A stretch of DNA of 31,019 bases, taken from the NCBI GenBank assembly GCA_964541085.1, contig CAZIPA010000022.1:1-31019 (forward strand), read 5' to 3'. This DNA comes from UBA4644 sp964541085. GTDB lineage: Bacteria > Bacillota > Clostridia > Oscillospirales > Butyricicoccaceae. Below the pieces are notes generated by a model that saw nothing but the letters and a program-made list of their open reading frames with translations, ran no database searches and was not told the origin of the DNA. Shown here piece after piece: positions 1 through 6,772 of the stretch; position 1 is the stretch's first letter; every line of letters starts with the position of its first letter. Position numbers and translations under genes: made by a program.

Positions 1-898
1 GCTCGGTGCAGGTTGCGTCAGCCCAGTCGTGACCAAGAGCTTCGCCTTCGGTTGCACCGCAGGTCTTACAGGTCTTGGGCTCGGTGCAGGTTGCGTCAGC
101 CCAGTCGTGACCAAGAGCTTCGCCTTCGGTTGCGCCGCAGGTCTTACAGATCTTGGGCTCAGTACAGGTAGCGTCGGCCCAATCGTGGCCCAGAGCATCG
201 CCCTCGGTAGCGCCGCAGGTCTTACAGGTCTTGGGTTCGGTGCAGTTAGCATTTGCCCAGTCGTGGCCCAGAGCATCGCCCTCGGTAGCGCCGCAGGTCT
301 TGCAGGTCTTGGGTTCGGTGCAGGTAGCATCTGCCCAGTCGTGACCAAGCGCATCGCCCTCGGTAGCGCCGCAGGTCTTGCAGGTCTTGGGTTCGGTGCA
401 GGTAGCATCCTTCCAATCGTGACCGAGAGCTTCACCTTCAGTCGCGCCGCAGGTCTTACAGGTCTTGGGCTCGGTGCAGGTTGCGTCAGCCCAGTCGTGA
501 CCAAGAGCTTCGCCTTCGGTTGCACCGCAGGTCTTGCAGGTCTTGGGTTCGGTGCAGGTAGCATCCTGCCAATCGTGGCCCAGAGCTTCGCCTTCGGTAG
601 CGCCGCAGGTCTTGCAGGTCTTGGGCTCGGTGCAGGTAGCATCCTGCCAGTCGTGACCAAGAGCTTCGCCTTCGGTAGCGCCGCAGGTCTTACAGGTCTT
701 GGGCTCAGTACAGGTAGCGTCTGCCCAGTCGTGGCCCAGAGCTGCACCTTCGGTAGCGCCGCAGGTCTTGCAGGTCTTGGGTTCGGTGCAGGTTGCGTCC
801 GCCCAGTCGTGACCAAGAGCTTCGCCTTCAGTAGCGCCGCAGGTCTTACAGGTCTTGGGTTCGGTGCAGGTAGCATCCTTCCAGTCGTGACCAAGAGC
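1..898 (-). repeat. 78-bp in-frame tandem repeat array
   Basis: The motif gaccaagagcttcgcc or a close variant recurs every 78 bp (for example at 31 and 109). The HDW codons lie near 27, 105, 183, 261, 339, 417, 495, 573, 651, 729, 807 and 885. Each unit encodes 26 residues on the minus strand. The copies are nearly identical, which points to recent expansion or gene conversion and makes the array hard to assemble. It continues past the left edge. Confidence 0.92.
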
Positions 899-1160
899 CG
901 CAATCACAGTATCCGCCAGCGTGATTTCCTGAGATGCGTCGGCATCGGCGAAAATCGTGTCGCAATCATCGCAGATCCAGTACGAAATGTTGCCGGCCTC
1001 GGTACAGTTGGGAGCCTTCGCCGTGACGGCCGTCAGGGAAGTGTGGTTGCAGATGGTGGGCAAAACCGTAATTCCGCCGTTTTCCACTGCGAAGGTGACA
1101 TTGCTGAAGTTTTCATCATAGATGTTTTCCGGATCGTAGGTGATGGTGAAGGGGATATCA
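1..1160 (-). pseudogene. HDW-repeat surface protein, truncated fragment
   Basis: Read on the minus strand, an open frame runs from a TAG at 1186-1184 to the window edge. It has no usable start codon at its upstream end, so it is a 5'-truncated and 3'-partial gene. The first ~85 residues are a non-repetitive, beta-rich stretch (DIPFTITYDPENIYDENF and onward) containing CNH and CDDCD motifs. After it come 12 copies of a 26-residue unit of the form HDWxxATCxxPKTCxxCG. Repeats of this type are known from large secreted or wall-anchored proteins of gut Clostridia. The paired cysteines suggest metal binding or disulfides, but the function is not established. The coding sequence stops abruptly at about 1150-1165, where a plus-strand phage frame begins. 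A related but more divergent protein is encoded at 10199-11089. Identity as an HDW-repeat protein is secure; which gene it came from is not visible. Confidence 0.75.
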
Positions 1161-1165
1161 GACTG
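1150..1165. other. Junction between surface-protein fragment and phage gene
   Basis: To the left, minus-strand coding for the HDW-repeat protein is intact up to the palindrome gatatc (1154-1159). To the right, plus-strand phage coding is already in progress (YQTAEQVQAAIAAAGHAHF) with a TGA at 1147-1149 just upstream. Both genes lose their 5' ends at the same point, so two unrelated sequences are joined here. Confidence 0.7.
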
Positions 1166-1173
1166 CCGAGCAG

Positions 1174-1725
1174 GTGCAGGCTGCTATCGCCGCTGCCGGT
1201 CACGCTCACTTTGAGACCACCGAGACCGACCCCCTCTCCGAGGGCTTTGAGGCCGAGGAGAACGTCATGTACCTGTACATGAACACCGAGACCAACCACT
1301 ATGACATCTATGCCAAGGTCGGCGACAGCGTTGTTCTGCTGGACGACACCACTGTTGATCTGGAAGACTACGCCAAGACCGCCGATGTGACCGCTGCCAT
1401 CACCAGCGCCATCACAGAGCTGAACATCGACCAGTATGCCACCGACACTGAGCTGACCGCCGCTGTCGAGCGCATCGCTGCCGTGGAGGAGAAGTTCGAT
1501 CTTTACTACAACAAGACCCAGATCGACACCATGTTCACCTCCTACTACACCAGCGCTCAGATCGACACCAAGCTGGAAGCCAAGATGAACGTGGCCGACA
1601 TGGATGCCTACGCCACCGACGAGGAGGCCGAGGCCGCTGCCTCTGCCGCTGTCGAGGCCGCCAAGGCCACTGACGAGGAGTTCAGCGCCGCCATGGATGA
1701 GGTCTGGACCCCCACTGAGGGCTGA
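1174..1725 (+). CDS. Phage tail-fibre-like coiled protein, 5'-truncated
   Basis: The longest frame with a start uses GTG at 1174, but coding character extends back to about 1153 (YQTAEQV), there is no ribosome site before the GTG, and the frame meets a TGA at 1147. The visible protein is therefore the C-terminal part of a longer one. Its early part has a short beta-like segment (MYLYMNTETNHYDIYAKVGD). Heptad-like, alanine-rich helices follow with repeated Y-T-QID units (YYNKTQIDTMF, YYTSAQIDTKL), typical of trimeric phage fibre stalks. It ends in EVWTPTEG. The downstream genes (1811-2206 and the DGR target) are on the same strand in a late tail module. The role as a tail fibre or baseplate appendage protein is inferred from composition and position. 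Confidence 0.65.
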   Translation: MQAAIAAAGHAHFETTETDPLSEGFEAEENVMYLYMNTETNHYDIYAKVGDSVVLLDDTTVDLEDYAKTADVTAAITSAITELNIDQYATDTELTAAVERIAAVEEKFDLYYNKTQIDTMFTSYYTSAQIDTKLEAKMNVADMDAYATDEEAEAAASAAVEAAKATDEEFSAAMDEVWTPTEG

Positions 1726-1758
1726 TCATTTCCTCGCGTCAGAAATCTAACCGTAAAG

Positions 1759-1786
1759 GGTCGGAGACGGGAAACCGTCTCCGACC
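1759..1786 (+). other. Intercistronic hairpin, 12-bp stem, GAAA loop
   Basis: Perfect arms ggtcggagacgg (1759-1770) and ccgtctccgacc (1775-1786) flank a GAAA tetraloop. No run of T follows, so it is more likely an mRNA-stabilising or processing element between two phage genes than an intrinsic terminator. The next ribosome site starts 9 nt after it. Confidence 0.75.
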
Positions 1787-1810
1787 TGCTTATCAGGAGG
1801 TGAAACCCAG

Positions 1811-2206
1811 TTGGCTGACGAGAAAAATGTCACATTAGCGCAGCTCAAGGAGCAGGTGCGCAAGGTCGATGAGCGGATGGATGCGCTGGAAGTCGGCAAA
1901 GAGAACAAGGTTTCGCCCGTCAGTATCACTATTCCGACGGAGGGGTGGACCTCCGAGGAGATCGACGAGACCGGCGAGGAGGAAACCGGAGTATCCTATC
2001 CCTTCTACTATGACATCACGGTGACGGGTGTGACGGCTCTGCATTACGCGGAGGTGACGGTCATGCGCGAGAGCATGGACGCGGCGACGAGCTGCGGCCT
2101 GTGCCCCACCTGTGAGACGGCGGCGGGGAAAATCAGACTGTGGGCCGTGAAGACACCGACGGAAGCTATTCGGGCGGTGTATCGGCTGTACAGCGGGAAG
2201 GAGTAA
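1811..2206 (+). CDS. Phage tail-module protein of unknown function
   Basis: Encodes 131 residues. The TTG start is chosen because AGGAGG (1795-1800) lies 10 nt upstream and no ATG serves the frame better. The N-terminal ~30 residues form a short coiled coil (LAQLKEQVRKVDERMDALEVGKENK), as in adaptor or fibre proteins. The rest looks beta-rich (VSITIPTEGW, YPFYYDITVTGVTALHYAEV) with a C-x-x-C pair (CGLCPTC) and ends in YRLYSGKE. The stop codon is 3 nt before the start of the DGR target gene, so the two are co-translated. A plausible role is to attach or support the diversified fibre, but no family was recognised. Confidence 0.75.
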   Translation: MADEKNVTLAQLKEQVRKVDERMDALEVGKENKVSPVSITIPTEGWTSEEIDETGEEETGVSYPFYYDITVTGVTALHYAEVTVMRESMDAATSCGLCPTCETAAGKIRLWAVKTPTEAIRAVYRLYSGKE

Positions 2207-2209
2207 TAC

Positions 2210-4009
2210 ATGGCATTAGGACAAGTAAATGTGCCCGGCTCTGCCGGTGTGGACGCCATTGAGGCGAAGCAGGCAGCACAGGCGGCCAAGACGCAGGCCG
2301 ACGCCGCGCTGAAAGCCGCCAGCGATGCCAAGGAGCAGGCGGACAACGCCCTCAAGAAGGCGGGCGATGCCGAGACCACGGCGGGCGAAGCCGACAACAA
2401 GGCGACAGAGGCATTAGAGAAGGCGGAAGGCGCAGAGAGCGCGGCAACGGCTGCAGAGAGCGCGGGCAGCGCCAGTCAGGCGGCCAGTGCGGCGCAGACT
2501 GCGGCGGAGAACGCCCAGCAGGCGGCCAACGATGCGCTGGAAGCTGTGACCAAGCTGACCAGCACGATCAACAGCGTGCCCACGCAGAGCGGGAGCCTGG
2601 TGTACACGGGCAGCGCGCAGTCTCCCGTCTGGAACGGGTATGACGAGGAGAAGCTGACCATCGGCGGCACGACCTCCGGCACTAACGCCGGAACTTACAC
2701 CGCCACCTTTACCCCGAAGGACGGGTACGAGTGGGCCGACGGCGGCAGCGCCGCCAAGAGTGTGAGCTGGTCCATCAGCAAGGCCAGCCTGTCGGTGCCC
2801 GCGCAGAGCGGAACGCTGACCTATTCGGGCAGCGCACAGTCTCCCCAGTGGAGCAACTATGACAGCAACAAGCTGACCATTGGCGGTACGACCTCCGGCA
2901 CCAACGCCGGAAGCTACACCGCTACCTTTACCCCCAAGAGCAACTACCAGTGGAGCGACGGCAGCACCACGGCCAAGAGCGTGAGCTGGTCCATCGGCAA
3001 GGCGGCAGGCAGCATGAGCCTGAGCACCAGCAGCGTAACGCTGGACATGGCGGCGCTGACGAAGAATGTGACCGTTACCCGCGCCGGTGACGGCGCGATC
3101 ACCGCCACCAGCGGAGACGCCAGTGTGGCAAGCGTGGAAGTTACCGGCACCACCGTGAAGATCACGGGTCTCAAGACGGGCAACACCACCGTGACCGTGA
3201 GAGTTGCAGCGGGCACCAACCACACCGCGCCGACGAACAAGACCATCAGCGTGTCGGTGAGCATGGCGAGCGGGACGCTGGCGGACAACAGCCCGGCCAC
3301 CATTCAGGCGGCGGCGCAGTCCGGCCAGGCGGCGAACTATTGGAGCGTTGGCGACAAGGTGGGCATCGCCGTGAACGGCTCCTTCGGCGGGCTGAGTTAC
3401 AACAGCACGGTCTATGCCTTTATTCTGGGCTTCAACCACAACAGCACGGTGGAGGGCGGCAACAGCATCCACTTCCAGTTTGGCAAGACCAGCGCAGGCG
3501 TGGACATTGCGTTTGTGACCAGCTACGGCTCGACCGGCACGGGCTTCTGCATGAACACCAGCAACACCAACTCCGGCGGCTGGGCAAACAGCCGTATGCG
3601 CCAGACCATTTGTCCGGCGTTCCTGAATGCTCTGCCGTCTGCCTGGCAGAGCGTGATCGCCGCGTGTACGAAGTACAGCGACAATACCGGCGGCGGCAGC
3701 AACGCAGCCAGCTATGTGACGAGTACATCGGACAAAATCTGGCTGCTGTCGGAGTATGAGGTCCACGGTGCAAGAAGCTACGCCAACAGTGCCGAGCAGA
3801 ACTACCAGAAGCAGTACGACTACTACAAGAACGGCAACAGCAAGGTGAAGTACCAGCACAGCGCGACGACGACCGCCTGCCACTGGTGGCTCCGCTCTGT
3901 GCGTGCGAGCAACACGTACTCCTTCTGCTATGTGAGCACGAGCGGCGTAGCGAGCAACAACTACGCCGACTATTCGTATGGCTTTGCGCCGGGCTTTAAG
4001 GTGGCCTAA
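2210..4009 (+). CDS. DGR variable target protein, tail-fibre-like, DUF6273/C-type-lectin fold
   Basis: Encodes 599 residues from an ATG directly behind the preceding gene. Layout: alanine-rich coiled coil at residues ~15-115; two tandem Ig-like repeats at ~121-192 and ~194-264 (each with SAQSP, KLTIGGTTSGTNAG and KSVSWSI); a BIG2-like domain at ~268-351; and a C-terminal DUF6273-type domain at ~360-599 (GGWANSRMRQTICPAFLNAL, WLLSEYEVHG). The last 42 codons (residues 556-597, around HWWLRSV to GFAPGFK) are the VR that the DGR rewrites. DUF6273 domains and the WWLRS motif are known from C-type-lectin-fold DGR targets, which tolerate massive variation on a fixed scaffold. There is no signal peptide, which fits a phage structural protein. 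It probably forms the phage's receptor-binding tip, with the variable residues facing the host ligand. The ligand cannot be deduced. Confidence 0.93.
   Translation: MALGQVNVPGSAGVDAIEAKQAAQAAKTQADAALKAASDAKEQADNALKKAGDAETTAGEADNKATEALEKAEGAESAATAAESAGSASQAASAAQTAAENAQQAANDALEAVTKLTSTINSVPTQSGSLVYTGSAQSPVWNGYDEEKLTIGGTTSGTNAGTYTATFTPKDGYEWADGGSAAKSVSWSISKASLSVPAQSGTLTYSGSAQSPQWSNYDSNKLTIGGTTSGTNAGSYTATFTPKSNYQWSDGSTTAKSVSWSIGKAAGSMSLSTSSVTLDMAALTKNVTVTRAGDGAITATSGDASVASVEVTGTTVKITGLKTGNTTVTVRVAAGTNHTAPTNKTISVSVSMASGTLADNSPATIQAAAQSGQAANYWSVGDKVGIAVNGSFGGLSYNSTVYAFILGFNHNSTVEGGNSIHFQFGKTSAGVDIAFVTSYGSTGTGFCMNTSNTNSGGWANSRMRQTICPAFLNALPSAWQSVIAACTKYSDNTGGGSNAASYVTSTSDKIWLLSEYEVHGARSYANSAEQNYQKQYDYYKNGNSKVKYQHSATTTACHWWLRSVRASNTYSFCYVSTSGVASNNYADYSYGFAPGFKVA
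3875..4000 (+). repeat. DGR variable repeat (VR)
   Basis: Aligns without gaps to TR at 4661-4786 (offset 786). Of 126 positions 15 differ, 14 of them at TR adenines (7 to T, 4 to C, 3 to G); the exception is T4754 in TR against G3968. Ten of the 13 AAY codons of TR are altered in VR, giving H, R, Y, S, Y, S, S, Y, Y, Y. The 3' end keeps the GC-rich block ggctttgcgccggg and tttaag, the expected initiation-of-mutagenic-homing (IMH) segment. Homology stops at 4000, 6 nt before the stop codon of the target gene. Confidence 0.97.
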
Positions 4010-4036
4010 TCCAAGATCGGGCACCGAAAGTGGAGC

Positions 4037-4058
4037 GTCGGGGACGAAAGTCCCTGAC
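4037..4058 (+). other. Hairpin/cruciform downstream of VR, GAAA loop
   Basis: Arms gtcggggac (4037-4045) and gtccctgac (4050-4058) form a 9-bp stem with one G-T pair and the loop GAAA. It lies 36 bp beyond the end of VR. Known DGRs, such as the Bordetella phage element, carry a short GC-rich hairpin or cruciform with a 4-nt loop just after VR that helps target-site recognition. This hairpin fits that place and shape. Confidence 0.75.
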
Positions 4059-4102
4059 AGCGAAACGCGAAGAAACAGGTATCCAAATCACAACAGGGTC
4101 TT

Positions 4103-4128
4103 CCCCGGCGGGCGCAAGCCTGCCGGGG
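4103..4128 (+). other. Second hairpin between VR and avd, GCAA loop
   Basis: Arms ccccggcgggc (4103-4113) and gcctgccgggg (4118-4128) form an 11-bp stem with one G-T pair and the loop GCAA. No T-run follows. It may be a second target-site structure or an mRNA stability element between the target gene and avd. Confidence 0.7.
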
Positions 4129-4161
4129 ACAGGCTGAGAGACAGAAGGGAGCGCAAAAATC

Positions 4162-4629
4162 GTGTCAGTTTACAAATCCCGGCGGAAGGATGCCGCCGCG
4201 CAGTTTGTGGCGGATGCACGGGAGCTGCGGAAGGCCACGGTGCGTATCGCACGGAAGTTTCCGGCCAGCTACAAGTATGTGACCACGGGGCCGCTGCTGC
4301 AACTGGCGGGCGAGGTGTACACTAACGCGCTGAAAGGAAACAGCATCTATGTCCACAAAGACATGAGCGAGCACGACTATGAGCTGCGGCACCGCTATCT
4401 GGCGTCGGCCACGGCCAGCGCCGATGCGCTGCTGGGCGAGATCACCTTCTGCTATGAGCTGGTGGATGACGGGAACAACTTCTTCCGCAACAAGGAGGAG
4501 TACGAGCGGACATTCCAGACCTGGACGACGCTGGCGAACACGGCACTGAACCGGCTGCGGGGCGTGCTGGAAAGCGACAAGCGGCGGTGGAACGGATACC
4601 AGAGAGACCGGCAAAGAAAATCTCAGTAA
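4162..4629 (+). CDS. avd: DGR accessory variability determinant (Avd-like, four-helix bundle)
   Basis: Encodes 155 residues from GTG at 4162, the first good start after a purine-rich AAGGGAG site. The sequence is almost wholly helical and very basic at both ends (SVYKSRRKDAAAQF at the start, RDRQRKSQ at the end). It has an ARKFP element followed by helices rich in A, L and E (LLQLAGEVYTNALKGN, RHRYLASATASADALLG). This matches the Avd family: small, positively charged four-helix bundles that form a pentamer and bind both the DGR reverse transcriptase and the TR RNA, and that are required for mutagenic homing. It is somewhat longer than the best-known Avd (about 125-130 residues). Its place between VR and TR on the same strand is the canonical DGR arrangement. 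Assignment rests on context plus composition. Confidence 0.88.
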   Translation: MSVYKSRRKDAAAQFVADARELRKATVRIARKFPASYKYVTTGPLLQLAGEVYTNALKGNSIYVHKDMSEHDYELRHRYLASATASADALLGEITFCYELVDDGNNFFRNKEEYERTFQTWTTLANTALNRLRGVLESDKRRWNGYQRDRQRKSQ

Positions 4630-4660
4630 AAAATTCTGTAGGGCAAGTTCTGACGGCCAC

Positions 4661-4786
4661 GCCTGCAACTGGTGGCTCCGCTCTGTGAATGCGAGCAACA
4701 CGAACAACTTCTGCAATGTGAACACGAGCGGCGAAGCGAACAACAACAACGCCTACAATTCGAATGGCTTTGCGCCGGGATTTAAG
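4661..4786 (+). repeat. DGR template repeat (TR)
   Basis: Lies 31 nt after the avd stop. It contains 36 adenines in 126 nt, concentrated in 13 AAY codons when read in the VR frame (NWWLRSVNASNT, EANNNN and so on). AAY codons can be mutated at their adenines without ever creating a stop codon, a design hallmark of DGR templates. The repeat is non-coding here: short open frames through it have no ribosome site. It ends with the IMH* block ggctttgcgccggg-a-tttaag, which differs from VR at one adenine. Confidence 0.97.
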
Positions 4787-5099
4787 AACGATATGGGGCC
4801 TGAACGAGTAACGACCTGTGAAGCCGCGCCCCAAACCTTAAAGGAGAGCTTGACCCTTGGAGACTGGCCCGCATGAGCGGGCTTCATTCCTAAAATAACC
4901 GCCCGATACGGAGGCCCGGACGCTTCTTGCATGGCTGGGGATTTTGACGGTATTACCCCGGTTTCATGAGCAACCGTTATGCAGCTGACAGAAAACCGCT
5001 GCGGCAGACGACGCAGGTGCGGGAGGTCATGCACCCCGCAAACCGCCCGTCAGGCCGCTTGTGCTGTACGGGCGGGATACTGCATTGGAGGAAACATGA
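4787..5099 (+). ncRNA. TR-RT spacer, 3' part of the DGR template RNA
   Basis: This 313-nt gap holds no supported gene. In characterised DGRs the spacer downstream of TR is part of the template RNA, binds RT-Avd and primes cDNA synthesis. Visible structures here: tggggc (4794-4799) pairing with gcccca (4828-4833); gcccgc (4867-4872) with gcgggc (4877-4882) around an ATGA loop; and ccgcccgt (5043-5050) with acgggcgg (5068-5075) just before the RT ribosome site. The spacer is longer than the ~140 nt reported as sufficient in the Bordetella phage DGR. The RNA role is inferred from position. Confidence 0.65.
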
Positions 5100-6350
5100 T
5101 TGAATAGCCAGGAGAGGCACGAGGCCAGATACCAGCGGAGGAAGGCGCGACGCGAGCAGAAGGCGCGGGAGGCCGGTGGGGCGCGCTTCGAGGAGGTCAT
5201 GTCTTTCAAAAATCTGTGTGCGGCGGGAAAGGCCTGCTGCAACGGAGCGAGGTGGAAAACCTCGACGATCAATTTTGAGACGAACCTGCTGGGCGAGGTC
5301 CAAAAGACCTACGACAACCTGTACAACGGGACGCGAGTATTCAACGGCTTCCACAGTTTTTCCACGGTGGAGCACGGGAAGCTGCGGAACATCGACGCAC
5401 TGCCCATTCAGGAGCGAACCATACAAAAATGTTTGTGTGAGAACCTTCTGGTGCCGATATTCTCCCGAAGTTTTATCTATGACAACTGCGCGAGCCTGAA
5501 AGCGAAGGGCATGGATTTTCAGCTCAAGCGGCTTAGAAAGCATCTTCGGGACCATTACCGGAAGTACGGCACGGCGGGCGGTATCTACCAGTTCGATTTC
5601 AAGAATTATTTCGGAAGTCTGCCGCATGAGGAGATCAAGCGGCGGGCGCGGAAGAAGATCATGGACGAGCGGCTGTATCGCCTGTTCTGCGATTTTGTAG
5701 ACGATTTTCGTATGATGAAGACCGCAGACAAAACCGCGTGCCGTGGGGTGGGACTGGGCAGTGAAGTCTCGCAGATCATCGCACTGGATTACGCCAATCC
5801 CATCGACCATTATGTGAAGGATGTGCGCGGCATCCACGGGTACGGGCGGTATATGGATGATGGGTACATCATCAGCCCGTCACTGGCGGAGCTGGCGGAC
5901 ATCAAGCGGTGTCTGTACGCCCTGGCGGCAGACATGGGCATCGCCATGAGCAATCAGAAAAACATCATCACGCCGTTTCGGCACCACAGCTTTATCTTCC
6001 TGAAAATGCGGGTGAGGCTGACAGAGGACGGAAAGGTAGTGATGAAGCTCTCACGCAAGAGCATCCACTCCATCCGGCGGAAGATGGATATTTTTCGCCG
6101 GTGGCTGGACGAGGGCAGGATGGAACCGGAAGATGTGTTTCAGTCCTATCAGTCGTGGCGGGCACACGCGAAGCGGTGCAACAGCTATGACACGCTGCGC
6201 GCCCTGGACGAGCGGTTTACGCGGATGTTTGCGGCGGAGCTGGCGGAGCGGCGCAAGCTGTTCCCGTGCACCATGAAGGCAACCAGAACGGGAGCCGGAT
6301 GGATATACCGGCGGCATGGTGCCGTCAACGAGGAGGAAATGTGCGCATGA
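5100..6350 (+). CDS. DGR-type reverse transcriptase
   Basis: Encodes 416 residues. The TTG start at 5100 is preceded by GGAGG (5087-5091) at 8 nt; the nearby ATG at 5096 meets a stop after two codons. The first ~50 residues are a very basic tail (RYQRRKARREQKAREAGG). RT fingers and palm follow. Motif A is FDFKNYFGSLPH at 165-176, with D166 catalytic. Motif B is LGSEVSQ at 219-225, the [IVL]GxxxSQ form that marks DGR RTs and differs from the QGxxxSP of group II intron enzymes. The active site YMDD is at 251-254. A basic thumb follows (MKLSRKSIHSIRRKMDIFRRW). There is no maturase or endonuclease domain, so it is neither a group II intron protein nor a retron fusion. Known DGR RTs copy TR RNA with frequent misincorporation opposite adenine. 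The last bases overlap the next gene by 4 bp. Confidence 0.97.
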   Translation: MNSQERHEARYQRRKARREQKAREAGGARFEEVMSFKNLCAAGKACCNGARWKTSTINFETNLLGEVQKTYDNLYNGTRVFNGFHSFSTVEHGKLRNIDALPIQERTIQKCLCENLLVPIFSRSFIYDNCASLKAKGMDFQLKRLRKHLRDHYRKYGTAGGIYQFDFKNYFGSLPHEEIKRRARKKIMDERLYRLFCDFVDDFRMMKTADKTACRGVGLGSEVSQIIALDYANPIDHYVKDVRGIHGYGRYMDDGYIISPSLAELADIKRCLYALAADMGIAMSNQKNIITPFRHHSFIFLKMRVRLTEDGKVVMKLSRKSIHSIRRKMDIFRRWLDEGRMEPEDVFQSYQSWRAHAKRCNSYDTLRALDERFTRMFAAELAERRKLFPCTMKATRTGAGWIYRRHGAVNEEEMCA

Positions 6351-6766
6351 AGTATATCACACACAACCGTTTCAAGAAGCTGGCCGCCTGTGGCGAAACG
6401 CTGAACATTCCGTATGGGACGGAGCTGGACACCGCAGGCGACTTTATCATCACGCCGGATGGAAAACCGATCTGTTTTGCCACCAGCGAGAACGCCAAGA
6501 TGCACTTTGCCCGGAATGATGACGGGCAGGGAGTGGAACGTGGGAGGCTGACGTGGGCTATCGCGTACAGCCAGAGGGTGCGGCGCGGCGCTGGCGGGCA
6601 GCAGCAACGCTTCACGGACGAGGAGATCGAGCTGTTGGAGCGGGAGTGGGCGCATTTCCTGCGGCAGGATGTGGACGTCATTCTGTTCAACGAAAACTTT
6701 TTCGCGGCGGCGGTGCCGGAGCTGAAACAGCTTGCGGACGCGCTGCACATCAAGGCAAGGAGGTAA
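6347..6766 (+). CDS. Phage protein of unknown function coupled to the DGR RT
   Basis: Encodes 139 residues. Start ATG at 6347 overlaps the RT stop as ATGA and has AGGAGG at 6331-6336 inside the RT gene, so the two are translationally coupled. The protein opens with MKYITHNRFKKLAACGETLN. A small beta-rich region follows (GTELDTAGDFIITPDGKPICFATSENAKMHF). The C-terminal half is helical and acidic (FTDEEIELLEREWAHFL; VPELKQLADALHIKARR). No family or catalytic motif was recognised. The tight coupling leaves open a role in the retroelement, but gene order also fits an ordinary tail-region gene. Confidence 0.8.
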   Translation: MKYITHNRFKKLAACGETLNIPYGTELDTAGDFIITPDGKPICFATSENAKMHFARNDDGQGVERGRLTWAIAYSQRVRRGAGGQQQRFTDEEIELLEREWAHFLRQDVDVILFNENFFAAAVPELKQLADALHIKARR

Positions 6767-6772
6767 GAACCC

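Noticed and set aside
1..898. CRISPR array
   Set aside because: The regular 78-bp period has no unique spacers, each unit is coding in frame, and no cas genes are present.
29..1282. Plus-strand 417-residue glycine-rich repeat protein
   Set aside because: It is the complement of the HDW-repeat coding sequence. The minus frame gives conserved Cys-rich units whereas the plus frame gives low-complexity GLTGLGLGAG repeats, and it runs across the junction into a different frame of the phage gene.
2414..4024. 536-codon minus-strand frame opposite the DGR target gene
   Set aside because: Low-complexity V/A/G/R/H composition typical of an antisense shadow; the plus-strand gene has clear domains and the VR.
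4685..4876. Small 63-residue gene over the template repeat
   Set aside because: It starts inside TR, has no ribosome site and simply reads the TR plus spacer RNA; TR is a non-coding template.
5100..6350. Group II intron or retron reverse transcriptase
   Set aside because: There is no maturase or endonuclease domain and no intron RNA or msr/msd. The SQ form of motif B and the TR/VR pair identify a DGR.
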